Assembly (NCBI GenBank): GCA_036490215.1
Contig: DASXEH010000036.1
Location: 124,001-188,000, forward strand
DNA: 64,000 nt
Origin: JASHSH01 sp036490215
GTDB taxonomy: Bacteria > Pseudomonadota > Alphaproteobacteria > Rhodospirillales > Magnetospirillaceae
Direction: 5' to 3'
The notes under the pieces are model-generated. The model was not told the origin of the DNA. It did no database searches and saw only the letters and a list, made by a program, of their open reading frames with translations. A program made the position numbers and the translations under genes. Shown here one piece after another: positions 53,927 through 62,787 of the stretch. Every line of letters starts with the position of its first letter. Position 1 is the stretch's first letter.

Positions 53927-54934
53927 ATGAGCAAAATGAAGTCGTTCATCGAAGGCATGCCGAAATGCGAGCTTCATGTGCATATCGAGGGCACGCTCGA
54001 ACCTGAGATGAAGTTCGAGCTCGCCAAGCGCAACGGCATCAAGCTGCCTTATAAAAATGTGAAAGCATTGCGCGATGCCTATGACTTCGACTCGCTCACC
54101 TCATTCCTGGTCATCTATTACGAGGGCATGAGCGTTCTGGTCACGGAACAGGATTTCTACGATCTGGCCTACGCCTATCTGAAGAAGGCGCATTCGCAGA
54201 ATGTGCGCTACGCCGAAATCTTCTTCGATCCGCAGCCGCATACGGGGCGCGGCGTGGCCTTCGATACGGTGATCCGCGGTTTGCGACGCGCCCAGATGGC
54301 GGCACGGCAGAAGCTGGGCATTCAGTCGCAACTGATCATGTGTTTCCTGCGCGACTGGAGCGCCGAATTCGCCATGACGACCCTCGTCCAGTCCCTGCCT
54401 TACAAGGACTCGATCGTCGGTGTCGGCCTCGACTCGGACGAACGCGACAACCCGCCTGCTAAATTCGCCAAGGTTTTCGCGCGCGCCCGCCAGGAGGGCT
54501 ATCTGCTCACCATGCATTGCGATGTCGATCAGAAGAACACGGTCGATCATATCTGGCAGGTGGTGCGCGATATCGGCGTCGACCGCATCGATCACGGCGT
54601 CAATTCGCTCGAGGACGAAAAACTCTGCGCCCAGATCAAGAAGAAGAACCTGGCACTGACGGTCTGCCCGATCTCGAACGCTTATGTGACCGACGGCACC
54701 AAGTCCGAAGCGATCAAGACGATGCTCGACAAAGGCATGCGCGTGACCGTGAACTCGGACGATCCGGCCTACTTCGCCGCCTATATGACGGAGAACCTGA
54801 TCCGCACGCAGAAGGATGTCGATCTCAGCAAAGCCGATGTGACGCGGCTGGCGGAGAATGCCTTCCGCAGCGCCTGGTTGCCGCCGGCGATGATCGAGTC
54901 TTATGTCGCTGAGTTGCGCGCCTACGGTGACTGA
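53927..54934 (+). CDS. Adenine deaminase, adenosine deaminase superfamily
   Basis: A 335-residue zinc amidohydrolase. PKCELHVHIEGTLEPEMKFELAKRNGI holds the first two zinc histidines; TMHCDVDQ, IDHGVNSLED and VNSDDPAYF give the remaining zinc and catalytic residues. The sequence YEGMSVLVTEQDFYDLAYAYLKKAHSQNVRYAEIFFDPQPHTGRG closely follows bacterial and fungal adenine deaminases rather than adenosine deaminases. It would convert adenine to hypoxanthine. Start 53927 has GAGG five bases upstream; an earlier ATG at 53888 overlaps the previous gene. Confidence 0.84.
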   Translation: MSKMKSFIEGMPKCELHVHIEGTLEPEMKFELAKRNGIKLPYKNVKALRDAYDFDSLTSFLVIYYEGMSVLVTEQDFYDLAYAYLKKAHSQNVRYAEIFFDPQPHTGRGVAFDTVIRGLRRAQMAARQKLGIQSQLIMCFLRDWSAEFAMTTLVQSLPYKDSIVGVGLDSDERDNPPAKFAKVFARARQEGYLLTMHCDVDQKNTVDHIWQVVRDIGVDRIDHGVNSLEDEKLCAQIKKKNLALTVCPISNAYVTDGTKSEAIKTMLDKGMRVTVNSDDPAYFAAYMTENLIRTQKDVDLSKADVTRLAENAFRSAWLPPAMIESYVAELRAYGD

Positions 54935-55214
54935 CGGCGTCGCGCGGAAACGTTTTTCGGAAATTCGTTTTCGCAGAAATCCCCGGCCGATCGCAGGCCC
55001 GCAGGGTGGGATGGGGGAAAGGGCGAACCGCGCGACCGGCCGGAAATCGATAGCAAGCTAACATCTTGATGGACCGCACCCTAGTGCAGAGGCCGCATCC
55101 CTGCCAGCGCCGATGAACATGACGCCGTATCGATACGCATTCATCTTGTCAGTTTCGTCACCGCGGGCTAAGCGAACGCAGAACAGAACTCAATCGACGA
55201 CAGGGACGAAGTGA

Positions 55215-56195
55215 ATGACGGTTTCGTCGCAGTGCTGGGTGATAACCGACGGCAAAGCAGGCATGGAAAGCCAGTGCGTCGGACTGGCCGAAGTGTTGGG
55301 AATCGAAACCACCATCAAGCGCACACGTCTTCGCTCGCCCTGGCGGCAACTCAGCCCGACTCTTTTGCGCGATGCGCCACTGCGCGCTTTGTCAAAACGC
55401 GCCGATCAATTGACGCCGCCTTTCCCGGACTTGCTGATCGCCAGCGGGCGGCAGAGCGTGCTCCCGTCTCTTCTTGTCGCGCGCGAAAGCGGCGGCAGCA
55501 CATTCCGCGTCCAGATTCAGGACCCGGCCATCGATCCATCGCGCTTCGATCTGATCGTCGTGCCACGCCATGACAGGCTCCGTGGCGACAATGTCATCGT
55601 GACGCGCGGTTCGCTCCATCGCGTCAATGCCGCGAAACTGGCCGAGGCGCGGAACCATTTTGCGGCGCGCTTCGAGCATCTGCCGCATCCACGCATCGCG
55701 GTCTCCATCGGCGGCGGCAACGGCGTGTTCGAGATGACGCCCGAGGTTATCATCCGGCTTGCGGACCAGTTGCGCGCCTTGGCCGATGGCGGCGCCTCGC
55801 TGATGGTGACGCCGTCACGCCGCACCGGCGCCGCTAACGAAGCGATCCTGCGCGAGAAACTGGCCGGCATCACCGGCGAAGTCTGGGACGGCACGGGCGA
55901 GAACCCCTACTTCGCCTATCTCGCGTTTGCCGACGCCATCATCGTCACCGAGGACAGCGTCAACATGGTTTCGGAAGCGGCCGCGACCGGCAAGCCGGTC
56001 CATCTCGTGTCGCTCTCGGGTGGATCGGCCAAGTTCCGGCGTTTCCGCGACTCGCTCGAGTCCGAAGGCGTGATCCGTCCTTTCGCGGGCCAGATCGAAC
56101 ACTGGACCTATCCGATGGTCGACGACATGGCGACGGTGGCGCAGGCAGTGCGCGAGCGAACCGCGAAGCGGCAATCCTCCGCGAGGTCAGGATGA
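55215..56195 (+). CDS. ELM1-family (DUF1022) protein
   Basis: A 326-residue protein with the fold outline of a nucleotide-sugar glycosyltransferase GT-B. WVITDGKAGMESQCVGLAEVLG opens the domain and IVTEDSVNMVSEAAATGKPVHLVSL near residue 255-280 is the hallmark of the mitochondrial fission ELM1 family. In plants ELM1 recruits dynamin to mitochondria; the role of bacterial relatives is unknown, with envelope polysaccharide synthesis one suggestion. It overlaps the following hydrolase gene by four bases (ATGA), so the two are probably functionally linked. Confidence 0.85.
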   Translation: MTVSSQCWVITDGKAGMESQCVGLAEVLGIETTIKRTRLRSPWRQLSPTLLRDAPLRALSKRADQLTPPFPDLLIASGRQSVLPSLLVARESGGSTFRVQIQDPAIDPSRFDLIVVPRHDRLRGDNVIVTRGSLHRVNAAKLAEARNHFAARFEHLPHPRIAVSIGGGNGVFEMTPEVIIRLADQLRALADGGASLMVTPSRRTGAANEAILREKLAGITGEVWDGTGENPYFAYLAFADAIIVTEDSVNMVSEAAATGKPVHLVSLSGGSAKFRRFRDSLESEGVIRPFAGQIEHWTYPMVDDMATVAQAVRERTAKRQSSARSG

Positions 56196-57331
56196 CCGAG
56201 CCGGTTTACCAGCATCTCGGTCCCTTCAGCGATCTTGTCGCCGCAGCGCGCCTTCAGAAGCCGTTCTTCCCCACCTTGCCCGTCAAAGAGCTTCGCCCTC
56301 ATGCGCGCGAGGTTCTGCGCTTCACCCTCGGCACCGAGCAACCTGTCGATCTGAAAATCGAACGGCGTTGGACGAGCGATGGCATCGATGGCGAAGAATT
56401 GTCCTGGTCGGTCGGCTTCGGACCACGCACACATGCCTTCCTTTTGCGCCCCGCCAGCAGCCGGCAGCAACTGCCCGGCGTTGTCGCGCTCTACGATCAC
56501 GGGCATTACAAATTCTACGGCAAGGAGAAGATCGCCGATGGCCCGGCGGGACCGATCCCGGCAGTCGTTGGGTTCCGCAATACCTATTACAGCGGCCGCG
56601 CCTATGCGAACGATCTCGCTCGCGAGGGTTTCGCCGTTCTGATCCACGACACATTCCTGTGGGGCAGCCGCAAGTTCCCGTTCGGCGCCTTTCCCGACGC
56701 CGACAAAACCTTGGCCGACGCCGCGGGCGCCCTGCTCGCCCATGGCACGAATGATCCCGCCATCGATCGGTTCAATGGCGCGGCTTATCTCAACGAGCAC
56801 ATCGTTGCGCGCTATTGTGCGCTGCTGGGCACCAGCCTCGCGGCGATCATCGCCTATGAGGATCGTGTCGCGCTCAATGTCCTCGCGACGCGAGACGATG
56901 TCGATTCCCGCCAGCTTGGTTGCCTCGGCTTCTCTGGCGGCGGATTGCGCGCGGCCCTGCTCAATGCCACGGCCGACAATCTAGCGGCCAGTGTCGTCGC
57001 CGGAATGATGAGCACCTATGACGAAATGCTCAGCACCGGCGTCGCGGCGCACACCTGGATGCTGTTTCCCACTGGCTGGAGCGCCTATGGCGATTGGTCC
57101 GATTTGGCTGCCAGCGCCGCCCCGATGCCGCTGATGGTTCAATGTGCTTTGGGCGATGCCCTGTTCACCGAAGCTGGCATGCGCACCGCCGACAAGCGCA
57201 TCGCCGCACGCTATGCCGAGTCCGGAGCCCCGCAGGCCTATCGCGGCCTGCTTTATCCTGGGCCGCATCGATTCGACGAAGAAATGCAACGGGCGGCCTT
57301 CGCCTGGTTGAGCGATACCCTCGCAGCTTAG
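56192..57331 (+). CDS. Alpha/beta hydrolase, dienelactone hydrolase/acetylxylan esterase-like
   Basis: A 379-residue soluble alpha/beta hydrolase without signal peptide. The nucleophile elbow is GCLGFSGGGLRA near residue 245-256, the aspartate is likely in QCALGDALFTEAG near 322, and the histidine in YPGPHRFDEEMQ near 360. A large N-terminal cap (1-110) resembles that of acetyl-xylan esterase and prolyl-peptidase-like dienelactone hydrolases. The start overlaps the ELM1-like gene; substrate unknown. Confidence 0.8.
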   Translation: MTEPVYQHLGPFSDLVAAARLQKPFFPTLPVKELRPHAREVLRFTLGTEQPVDLKIERRWTSDGIDGEELSWSVGFGPRTHAFLLRPASSRQQLPGVVALYDHGHYKFYGKEKIADGPAGPIPAVVGFRNTYYSGRAYANDLAREGFAVLIHDTFLWGSRKFPFGAFPDADKTLADAAGALLAHGTNDPAIDRFNGAAYLNEHIVARYCALLGTSLAAIIAYEDRVALNVLATRDDVDSRQLGCLGFSGGGLRAALLNATADNLAASVVAGMMSTYDEMLSTGVAAHTWMLFPTGWSAYGDWSDLAASAAPMPLMVQCALGDALFTEAGMRTADKRIAARYAESGAPQAYRGLLYPGPHRFDEEMQRAAFAWLSDTLAA

Positions 57332-57341
57332 TCGCCGTCCG

Positions 57342-58064
57342 CTAGCCGGCTTTGACCGCAACGGGTGCAGGCTCTTCCGTCTCGCCACGCCATCCGCAAG
57401 AGGTCAGCGCCTCAGCCATATGCGCGGGCACGGGCGCGGTGACTTGTACAGCCGGCTTGCTCGGATAGAGCGGCACCGAGACGGCACGCGCGTGAAGATG
57501 CAGATGCGGCGAGACCATATCGGCCGTGCCGGCGCCATAAGTGCGATCACCGATGATCGGGCAACCGATGGAAGCAAGGTGAACGCGGATCTGATGGGTG
57601 CGTCCCGTGCGTGGGTGACATTCGATCCAGGAAATCCGCCCGCTGCGCCCCAGCAGCTTCCATTCCGTCAGTGAAGCTTGCCCTTTGTCGTCGGTCTTCA
57701 CCTTCCAGCTCCATGCCGGCCCTACTTTGGCGAGCGGCTTGTCGATGATCCCGGCTTCGCCCGGCGGCTCGCCGACCACGACGGCCCAATAGGTCTTCTC
57801 GACGCGGCCACTCGAGAAAAGCGCACCGAGCTTGCGCAGCGCCTGGCGGTGTCGCCCTAGGACGAGACAGCCTGAGGTGTCGCGGTCGAGCCGATGGGCC
57901 AATTCGGGCGACCGCGGCAGGCCGAAGCGCAGAACGTCGAGATAGAGTCCGAGGTTGTGGTCCGATTTGCTGCCGGCATGGACGGCCAGCCCTGCGGGCT
58001 TGTCGATCACCAACATGAGCGCGTCGCGATACAGCACGCGGCTCTTGATCTCGTCTTGCATCAT
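57342..58064 (-). CDS. RluA-family pseudouridine synthase
   Basis: A 240-residue RNA pseudouridine synthase. The catalytic aspartate is in ELAHRLDRDTSGCLVLGR near residue 60, followed by VEKTYWAVVVGE and HPRTGRTHQIRVHLASIGCPIIGDRTYG. It lacks an N-terminal S4 domain, so it resembles RluA/TruC more than RluD. Target uridines, in rRNA or tRNA, cannot be told. It is convergent with the hydrolase gene. Confidence 0.9.
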   Translation of the reverse strand: MMQDEIKSRVLYRDALMLVIDKPAGLAVHAGSKSDHNLGLYLDVLRFGLPRSPELAHRLDRDTSGCLVLGRHRQALRKLGALFSSGRVEKTYWAVVVGEPPGEAGIIDKPLAKVGPAWSWKVKTDDKGQASLTEWKLLGRSGRISWIECHPRTGRTHQIRVHLASIGCPIIGDRTYGAGTADMVSPHLHLHARAVSVPLYPSKPAVQVTAPVPAHMAEALTSCGWRGETEEPAPVAVKAG

Positions 58065-58124
58065 GGTGGGGATGATACTCCCGAGACACGCAGCCGCGCA
58101 TCTCGGGAGTTGAATAGATAAGCG

Positions 58125-59573
58125 TCAGACTTCGCTTGTATAGGCGCTGGCCGAGCCGCCGTTGGCTTCCGACAACAGATTATAGGCCTGCACCGCGGAC
58201 GCGGCCTGAGAGTTGGCCGCCGAAGACACCTGCTCATCGACCTGGAACTGGCCGGTGTAGATCGAAATCTGATTGTTCAGGCTGGTGATGTTCTGCGCCA
58301 CCTGACCGTATTGGCCCGAATACTGCTGCACCACCTGGGTGAGCGCCCCGGCAACGGCTGAAAGGACGCTGCTCACGCCGTTGGGGTCGTTCTGATAAGC
58401 GGCGCTCAAGGTGCTGGTATCGACCGCGTAGGTGCCATCGGACTGCTCGGTGACGCCGATCTGCGACAGAAGTTCAGTCTGCCCCGAACCGTAGGTCTGG
58501 TTCAGGGCCAAGTTGATGTCGGCCTCGAACATGTTGACCGTCGAGGGATCGCTGTTCAGCGGCCCCCCGGATTGTGTGAACTGACCGAGCGTCTGGAGCA
58601 TGCCGGAGATCGTCGAGGCCAGGCTATTCGCGGCATTTGTAATCGATGTCGGCGCTTCCGGCTGGCTGATGATCGTGCTGCCCGTCGTCAGCAGATTGAT
58701 GTTGATGCCCGACGCGACTGGAACGCCTTGGTTCGTGGGCGACGACAGCTGCGAGCCGTTGACCGAATATTCGGCGTCCTGAGCCGCTTGGACCGAACCG
58801 GCGTAATTCGTCGAATTGGTCGAAGAATCGGTCCCGTAATTCAAAGTGCTCAGGCTGGCCGCCGAGCTGCCTGTGTCGGTACCGGTGATCTCGAAGCCAT
58901 TGGCGCCACCGGTATCGGGGCCTGTCAGCTGAATCTGATAGTCCTGGTTGCCGGTCGTGCTCTGCACCAGCTTGGCGGTCACGCCGGTATTGGCATTGTT
59001 GATCGCGGTGACGACGCCCTGCAGGCTGCCATCGGTGATGTTGACCTTGATCGCCGACCCATTGGAGCTGAACGAGCCGCCATTGGCGCTGCTCACATTG
59101 CCGAGCTGAATGGTCAGGGAGCCGGTGTTGTACACCTGGGTGGCGGTTGTCGAGAAACCGGGAGTCGTCGTCGTGTCTGTGGTGGTGAGCCCGGTCTGGA
59201 CCTGCTGCTGCTGCGCCAACTGCGTCACATTGACCGCAAGATTGGTCGCAGCCGTCGGCGCGATATAGGCCACACCCGTGTTCGACGACGTGATGCCCGC
59301 GTTTGCCGATTGATACGGCGCGGTCAGAACACTGAGGAATGCGCTTTGGAGCTGACCTAGCGTCGAGCTGAATTCCGTATAGGCCGAAAGCTGGCTCTGC
59401 GATGTCTGGATTTGCTCAAGATCGTACTGCGCCAGCGACGAAAGGTTGCTGCTCGAGGTGGTGCTGCCCGACGAGCTCGACGACGAACTCGAGCTGCTGC
59501 TCGAGGACGAACTTGAGCCCAGAAGCCCTGACAGAATATTCGCTGTGGATGCTGAGACGCCGCTAATACTCAT
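58125..59573 (-). CDS. fliD: Orphan FliD-like flagellar filament cap protein
   Basis: A 482-residue secreted structural protein. It begins MSISGVSASTANILSGLLGS, followed by an unbroken run of sixteen serines (about residues 20-35) and a further serine/threonine stretch, then a heptad-rich helix (YDLEQIQTSQSQLSAYTEFSSTLGQLQ). VNVTQLAQQQQVQT and AQDAEYSVNGSQL are FliD hallmarks and the C-terminal long helix is present. FliD caps the growing flagellum. No flagellar gene is adjacent. AGGAG lies six bases before the ATG. A related adhesin role is possible. Confidence 0.75.
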   Translation of the reverse strand: MSISGVSASTANILSGLLGSSSSSSSSSSSSSSSSGSTTSSSNLSSLAQYDLEQIQTSQSQLSAYTEFSSTLGQLQSAFLSVLTAPYQSANAGITSSNTGVAYIAPTAATNLAVNVTQLAQQQQVQTGLTTTDTTTTPGFSTTATQVYNTGSLTIQLGNVSSANGGSFSSNGSAIKVNITDGSLQGVVTAINNANTGVTAKLVQSTTGNQDYQIQLTGPDTGGANGFEITGTDTGSSAASLSTLNYGTDSSTNSTNYAGSVQAAQDAEYSVNGSQLSSPTNQGVPVASGININLLTTGSTIISQPEAPTSITNAANSLASTISGMLQTLGQFTQSGGPLNSDPSTVNMFEADINLALNQTYGSGQTELLSQIGVTEQSDGTYAVDTSTLSAAYQNDPNGVSSVLSAVAGALTQVVQQYSGQYGQVAQNITSLNNQISIYTGQFQVDEQVSSAANSQAASAVQAYNLLSEANGGSASAYTSEV

Positions 59574-59653
59574 TCTGATCTCCTAGGCCGCGACTGCCCC
59601 CTTGAATCCGCGAAACGCGATTCTCGCGCCTCTTAGCCGATTCGGTCTGGCAA

Positions 59654-59682
59654 ACTATACCAAACTCGCCACAAATCGTCAC
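59654..59682 (-). promoter_or_regulatory. Predicted promoter of the fliD-like gene
   Basis: On the leftward strand GTGACG (59677-59682) and TATAGT (59654-59659) are 17 bases apart, with TGG before the -10 as in extended sigma70 promoters. This is not a sigma28-type flagellar promoter. Confidence 0.5.
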
Positions 59683-59779
59683 CGCTTTTCGACCCCTCAA
59701 AAGGGCCAAAAACCTATGGGATTCCAACAGTATTTATAGACTAGGTTAAGATTTGGTGACATTTCCTTTATTTAATCTT

Positions 59780-59814
59780 TTGTCCACATTTTGTCCATAT
59801 CCCTTACGTATGTT
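59780..59814 (+). promoter_or_regulatory. Pho box and -10 of pstSCAB
   Basis: Two direct repeats TTGTCCA start 11 bases apart (59780-59786 and 59791-59797), exactly the spacing of PhoB half-sites. A TATGTT (59809-59814) begins 11 bases after the second repeat, where the -10 of PhoB-dependent promoters lies. This predicts induction of pst under phosphate limitation. The leader to the pstS ATG is about 35 bases. Confidence 0.65.
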
Positions 59815-59853
59815 CCGAGCGTTCGCGAACCGCGACAGCTTCCGGAGATAATC

Positions 59854-60912
59854 ATGAAATCGAGCCTGAGAGCCTTTCTCGGCGCGGCCCTCGTCGGCGC
59901 AGCCGGCTGCCTCGCCCTGTCCGTTTCGGCCCATGCGGGTGAAATTACGGGCGCTGGTGCCACCTTCCCCTACCCGGCCTATGCCAAATGGGCGGCGGCG
60001 TATAAGGATAAGAGCGGCGTTGCCCTGAACTACCAGTCGATCGGTTCGGGCGGCGGCATCAAGCAAATCAAGGCGAAGACAGTCGATTTCGGCGCGTCGG
60101 ACATGCCCCTCGAGCCTAAGGACCTGAACGAGTCGGGTCTGTTCCAGTGGCCGATGATCATGGGCGGCGTCGTCCCCGTCGTGAACATCCCCGGCGTTTC
60201 AGCCGGCCAGGTCCTCCTCACCGGTCCGGTTCTCGCCGATCTCTACTTGGGCAAGATCACCAAGTGGAACGATCCGGCCATTACCAAGTTGAACCCCAGT
60301 GTGAAGTTTCCTGACCTCGCCGTCGCGGTCGTGCACCGTTCGGACGGGTCGGGCACCAGCTTCCTCTTCACCAGCTACCTGTCTCAGGTGAGCGGCGATT
60401 GGGACAACAAGGTCGGCGCCAATACGGCCGTCGAATGGCCGGTCGGCATCGGCGGCAAGGGCAACGAAGGCGTCGCCAATTTCACGGGCCAGACCCCGGG
60501 CGCCATCGGCTATGTTGAATATGCTTATGCTCTGCAGAACAAGTTGGCCTTCACCAAGATGATGAGCCGCGACGGCGCGATCGTGTCGCCGGAAATGAAG
60601 GCCTTCTCCTCGGCCGCCGCGAATGCGGACTGGGCGAATGCGCCTGGCTTCAAGCTTGTGCTGGTCAACCAGCCGGGCCAGGATAGCTGGCCGATCACTG
60701 GCGCCAGCTTCATCCTCCTGCACAAGTCTCAGGACAAACCTGAGCAGGCCAAAGAGGTGCTTAAATTCTTCGATTGGGCCTATCACAACGGTGGTCCTGC
60801 TGCCGAAGAATTGGCGTATGTGCCAATTCCGGACAACGTCGTGAAGCTCGTCGAAGCCGCTTGGAGCAAGAATATCTCCGGTGGCAGCACGCCCATCTGG
60901 CCAGCGAACTAA
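59854..60912 (+). CDS. pstS: Phosphate-binding periplasmic protein
   Basis: A 352-residue high-affinity phosphate-binding protein. Signal peptide MKSSLRAFLGAALVGAAGCL is cleaved after AHA; the mature part begins GEITGAGATFPYPAYAKWAAAY. Phosphate-binding blocks are YQSIGSGGGIKQIK, DFGASDMPL and VHRSDGSGTSFLFTSYL. GGAG six bases upstream fixes the ATG at 59854. A GC-rich hairpin follows. Confidence 0.96.
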   Translation: MKSSLRAFLGAALVGAAGCLALSVSAHAGEITGAGATFPYPAYAKWAAAYKDKSGVALNYQSIGSGGGIKQIKAKTVDFGASDMPLEPKDLNESGLFQWPMIMGGVVPVVNIPGVSAGQVLLTGPVLADLYLGKITKWNDPAITKLNPSVKFPDLAVAVVHRSDGSGTSFLFTSYLSQVSGDWDNKVGANTAVEWPVGIGGKGNEGVANFTGQTPGAIGYVEYAYALQNKLAFTKMMSRDGAIVSPEMKAFSSAAANADWANAPGFKLVLVNQPGQDSWPITGASFILLHKSQDKPEQAKEVLKFFDWAYHNGGPAAEELAYVPIPDNVVKLVEAAWSKNISGGSTPIWPAN

Positions 60913-60919
60913 GGAAAGA

Positions 60920-60944
60920 GGGCGGCGCCTTCGCGGCGCCGCCC
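60920..60944 (+). terminator. Attenuator-like hairpin between pstS and pstC
   Basis: GGGCGGCGC and GCGCCGCCC form a nine- to ten-base-pair stem with a small TTCG-containing loop, followed by only a weak TTGTTCT tract. Partial termination or 3-prime protection here would give more PstS than the membrane parts, as in other pst operons. Confidence 0.65.
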
Positions 60945-61006
60945 TTGTTCTCGCCATGGATGCTCAAGCTGAAGCTCTCGTTCAACCCGCGGAGTCAGAT
61001 CGCGTC

Positions 61007-61942
61007 ATGAACCCGCGGCGTCCCATTATGACGGAAGGCCTCTTCCGTGGCCTGACCCTGTCGGCAGCAGCGTTGCTTCTGGCCGCGCTGATCGGCATAG
61101 GGTTGTTGCTCATCCTGCAAAGCCAGTTGTCGCTGGCGGCCTTCGGTCTCGGCTTCCTGACGACCGATATCTGGAACCCCGTCAAAGAACATTTCGGCGC
61201 GCTGGCTGCCATCTACGGCACGCTGATGACATCGCTGATCGCGATGGTGGTGGGTGTTCCGCTGGCGCTTGGCGTTACCTTCTTCCTCGCCGAACTCTGC
61301 CCCTTCGCCCTGCGCGGCCCGCTCTCGGTCGCCATCGAATTGCTAGCCGCCGTGCCGAGCATCATCTTCGGCATGTGGGGCCTGTTCGTTCTTGCGCCAT
61401 TCCTGGCCGCCTATATCCAGCCCGCACTGATCGCCGTGCTGGGACCGATCCCGCTGATCGGCGCCTTGTTCCAGGGCCCGCCTTTCGGCATCGGCATGCT
61501 GACCGCCGGACTGATCCTGGGCGTGATGATCCTGCCCTACATCACCGCAGTCGCGCGTCAAGTGATTGCGACCGTACCGCCGATGCTGCGCGAAGCCGCC
61601 TATGGCGTCGGTGCGACGCGCTGGGAAGTGTTCCGCCGCGTTCTCATTCCGTATGCGTCGCGTGGCCTGCTCGGCGGCGTGATGCTCGGCCTGGGCCGCG
61701 CGCTGGGTGAGACCATGGCGGTGACCTTCGTGATCGGCAACGCGCATCACCTGGCAGCATCCCTGCTCGCCCCGGGCACCACGATCTCGGCGAGCCTGGC
61801 TAACGAATTCACCGAGGCGGAAAGCGACCTCTATCAGTCGAGTCTCTTGGAACTCGGCTTGATCCTGTTCGTTCTCACTTTTGTGGTTCTGGCCGCCGCG
61901 CGGTTCATGTTGGCCAGCGCTGGCCGCAAGGTGAAGGTATGA
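61007..61942 (+). CDS. pstC: Phosphate ABC transporter permease PstC
   Basis: A 311-residue inner membrane permease with about six membrane segments. IYGTLMTSLIAMVVGVPLALGVTFFLAEL and the coupling loop EAAYGVGATRWEVFRRVLIP near residue 205 are typical. The ATG at 61007 is used; an ATG at 60956 would add 17 hydrophilic residues and cannot be excluded. Its stop overlaps pstA in ATGA. Confidence 0.93.
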   Translation: MNPRRPIMTEGLFRGLTLSAAALLLAALIGIGLLLILQSQLSLAAFGLGFLTTDIWNPVKEHFGALAAIYGTLMTSLIAMVVGVPLALGVTFFLAELCPFALRGPLSVAIELLAAVPSIIFGMWGLFVLAPFLAAYIQPALIAVLGPIPLIGALFQGPPFGIGMLTAGLILGVMILPYITAVARQVIATVPPMLREAAYGVGATRWEVFRRVLIPYASRGLLGGVMLGLGRALGETMAVTFVIGNAHHLAASLLAPGTTISASLANEFTEAESDLYQSSLLELGLILFVLTFVVLAAARFMLASAGRKVKV

Positions 61943-62787
61943 CCCCCGAACGTGCCATCCTCGTCCGGCGTCGGACGTCTGAGTTCATCGCTGTCGGCTT
62001 GGCGTGGTGTGCGACCGCGATCGGCATCGCCGTCCTGGCGCTGATCCTGTTCGAGTTGCTGCGTCGCGGCCTTTCCTCGATGCAGCTCGACACCTTCACC
62101 AAATCGACGCCGCCACCTGGCGCGGTCGGCGGTTTGCTGAATGCCATAGTCGGCAGTTTGTTGATGACGGGCCTTGCCATCATCGTCGCGACACCGGTCG
62201 GCGTTCTTGCCGGCACGTGGCTGGCCGAGTATGGCCGCGATGGGCGTCTGGCGGCGGTGATCCGCTTCCTCAACGACACGCTACTCAGCGCGCCGTCGAT
62301 CATCATCGGCCTCTTCGTCTACGGCATTGCCGTGGCGCCGTTTCATCACTTCTCCGGTTGGGCCGGCGCCATTGCGCTGGCTCTGATCGCGCTGCCGGTG
62401 ATCGTGCGCACGACCGAAGACATGATGAGCCTGATCCCCGAATCACTGCGCGAAGCGGGTATGGCGATCGGCGCGCCGCGGTGGCGCGTGATCGTCAGCA
62501 TCGCCTATCGCGCGGCCGCCAGCGGCATCAGCACCGGCGTGCTGCTGGCCGTGGCGCGCATCTCGGGCGAAACGGCGCCGCTGCTCTTCACGGCTCTGAA
62601 CAACCAATTCATGGCGCCCTCGATCAACGAACCGATGTCGAGTTTGCCGGTAGTGATCTTCCAATTCGCCATGAGCCCCTATCCCAATTGGCAGCAATTG
62701 GCTTGGGCCGGTGCCCTATTGATCAGCGTCGCCGTCCTGGCCCTCAACATCGTGGCGCGCTTGGTCGCCCGACGGAGCTCTCCATGA
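61939..62787 (+). CDS. pstA: Phosphate ABC transporter permease PstA
   Basis: A 282-residue permease, partner of PstC. LLSAPSIIIGLFVYGIAV and the coupling loop EAGMAIGAPRWRVIVSIAYRAA mark the family; RISGETAPLLFTALNNQF is the conserved C-terminal block. Overlaps both neighbours by four bases, so the operon is translationally coupled. Confidence 0.95.
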   Translation: MTPERAILVRRRTSEFIAVGLAWCATAIGIAVLALILFELLRRGLSSMQLDTFTKSTPPPGAVGGLLNAIVGSLLMTGLAIIVATPVGVLAGTWLAEYGRDGRLAAVIRFLNDTLLSAPSIIIGLFVYGIAVAPFHHFSGWAGAIALALIALPVIVRTTEDMMSLIPESLREAGMAIGAPRWRVIVSIAYRAAASGISTGVLLAVARISGETAPLLFTALNNQFMAPSINEPMSSLPVVIFQFAMSPYPNWQQLAWAGALLISVAVLALNIVARLVARRSSP

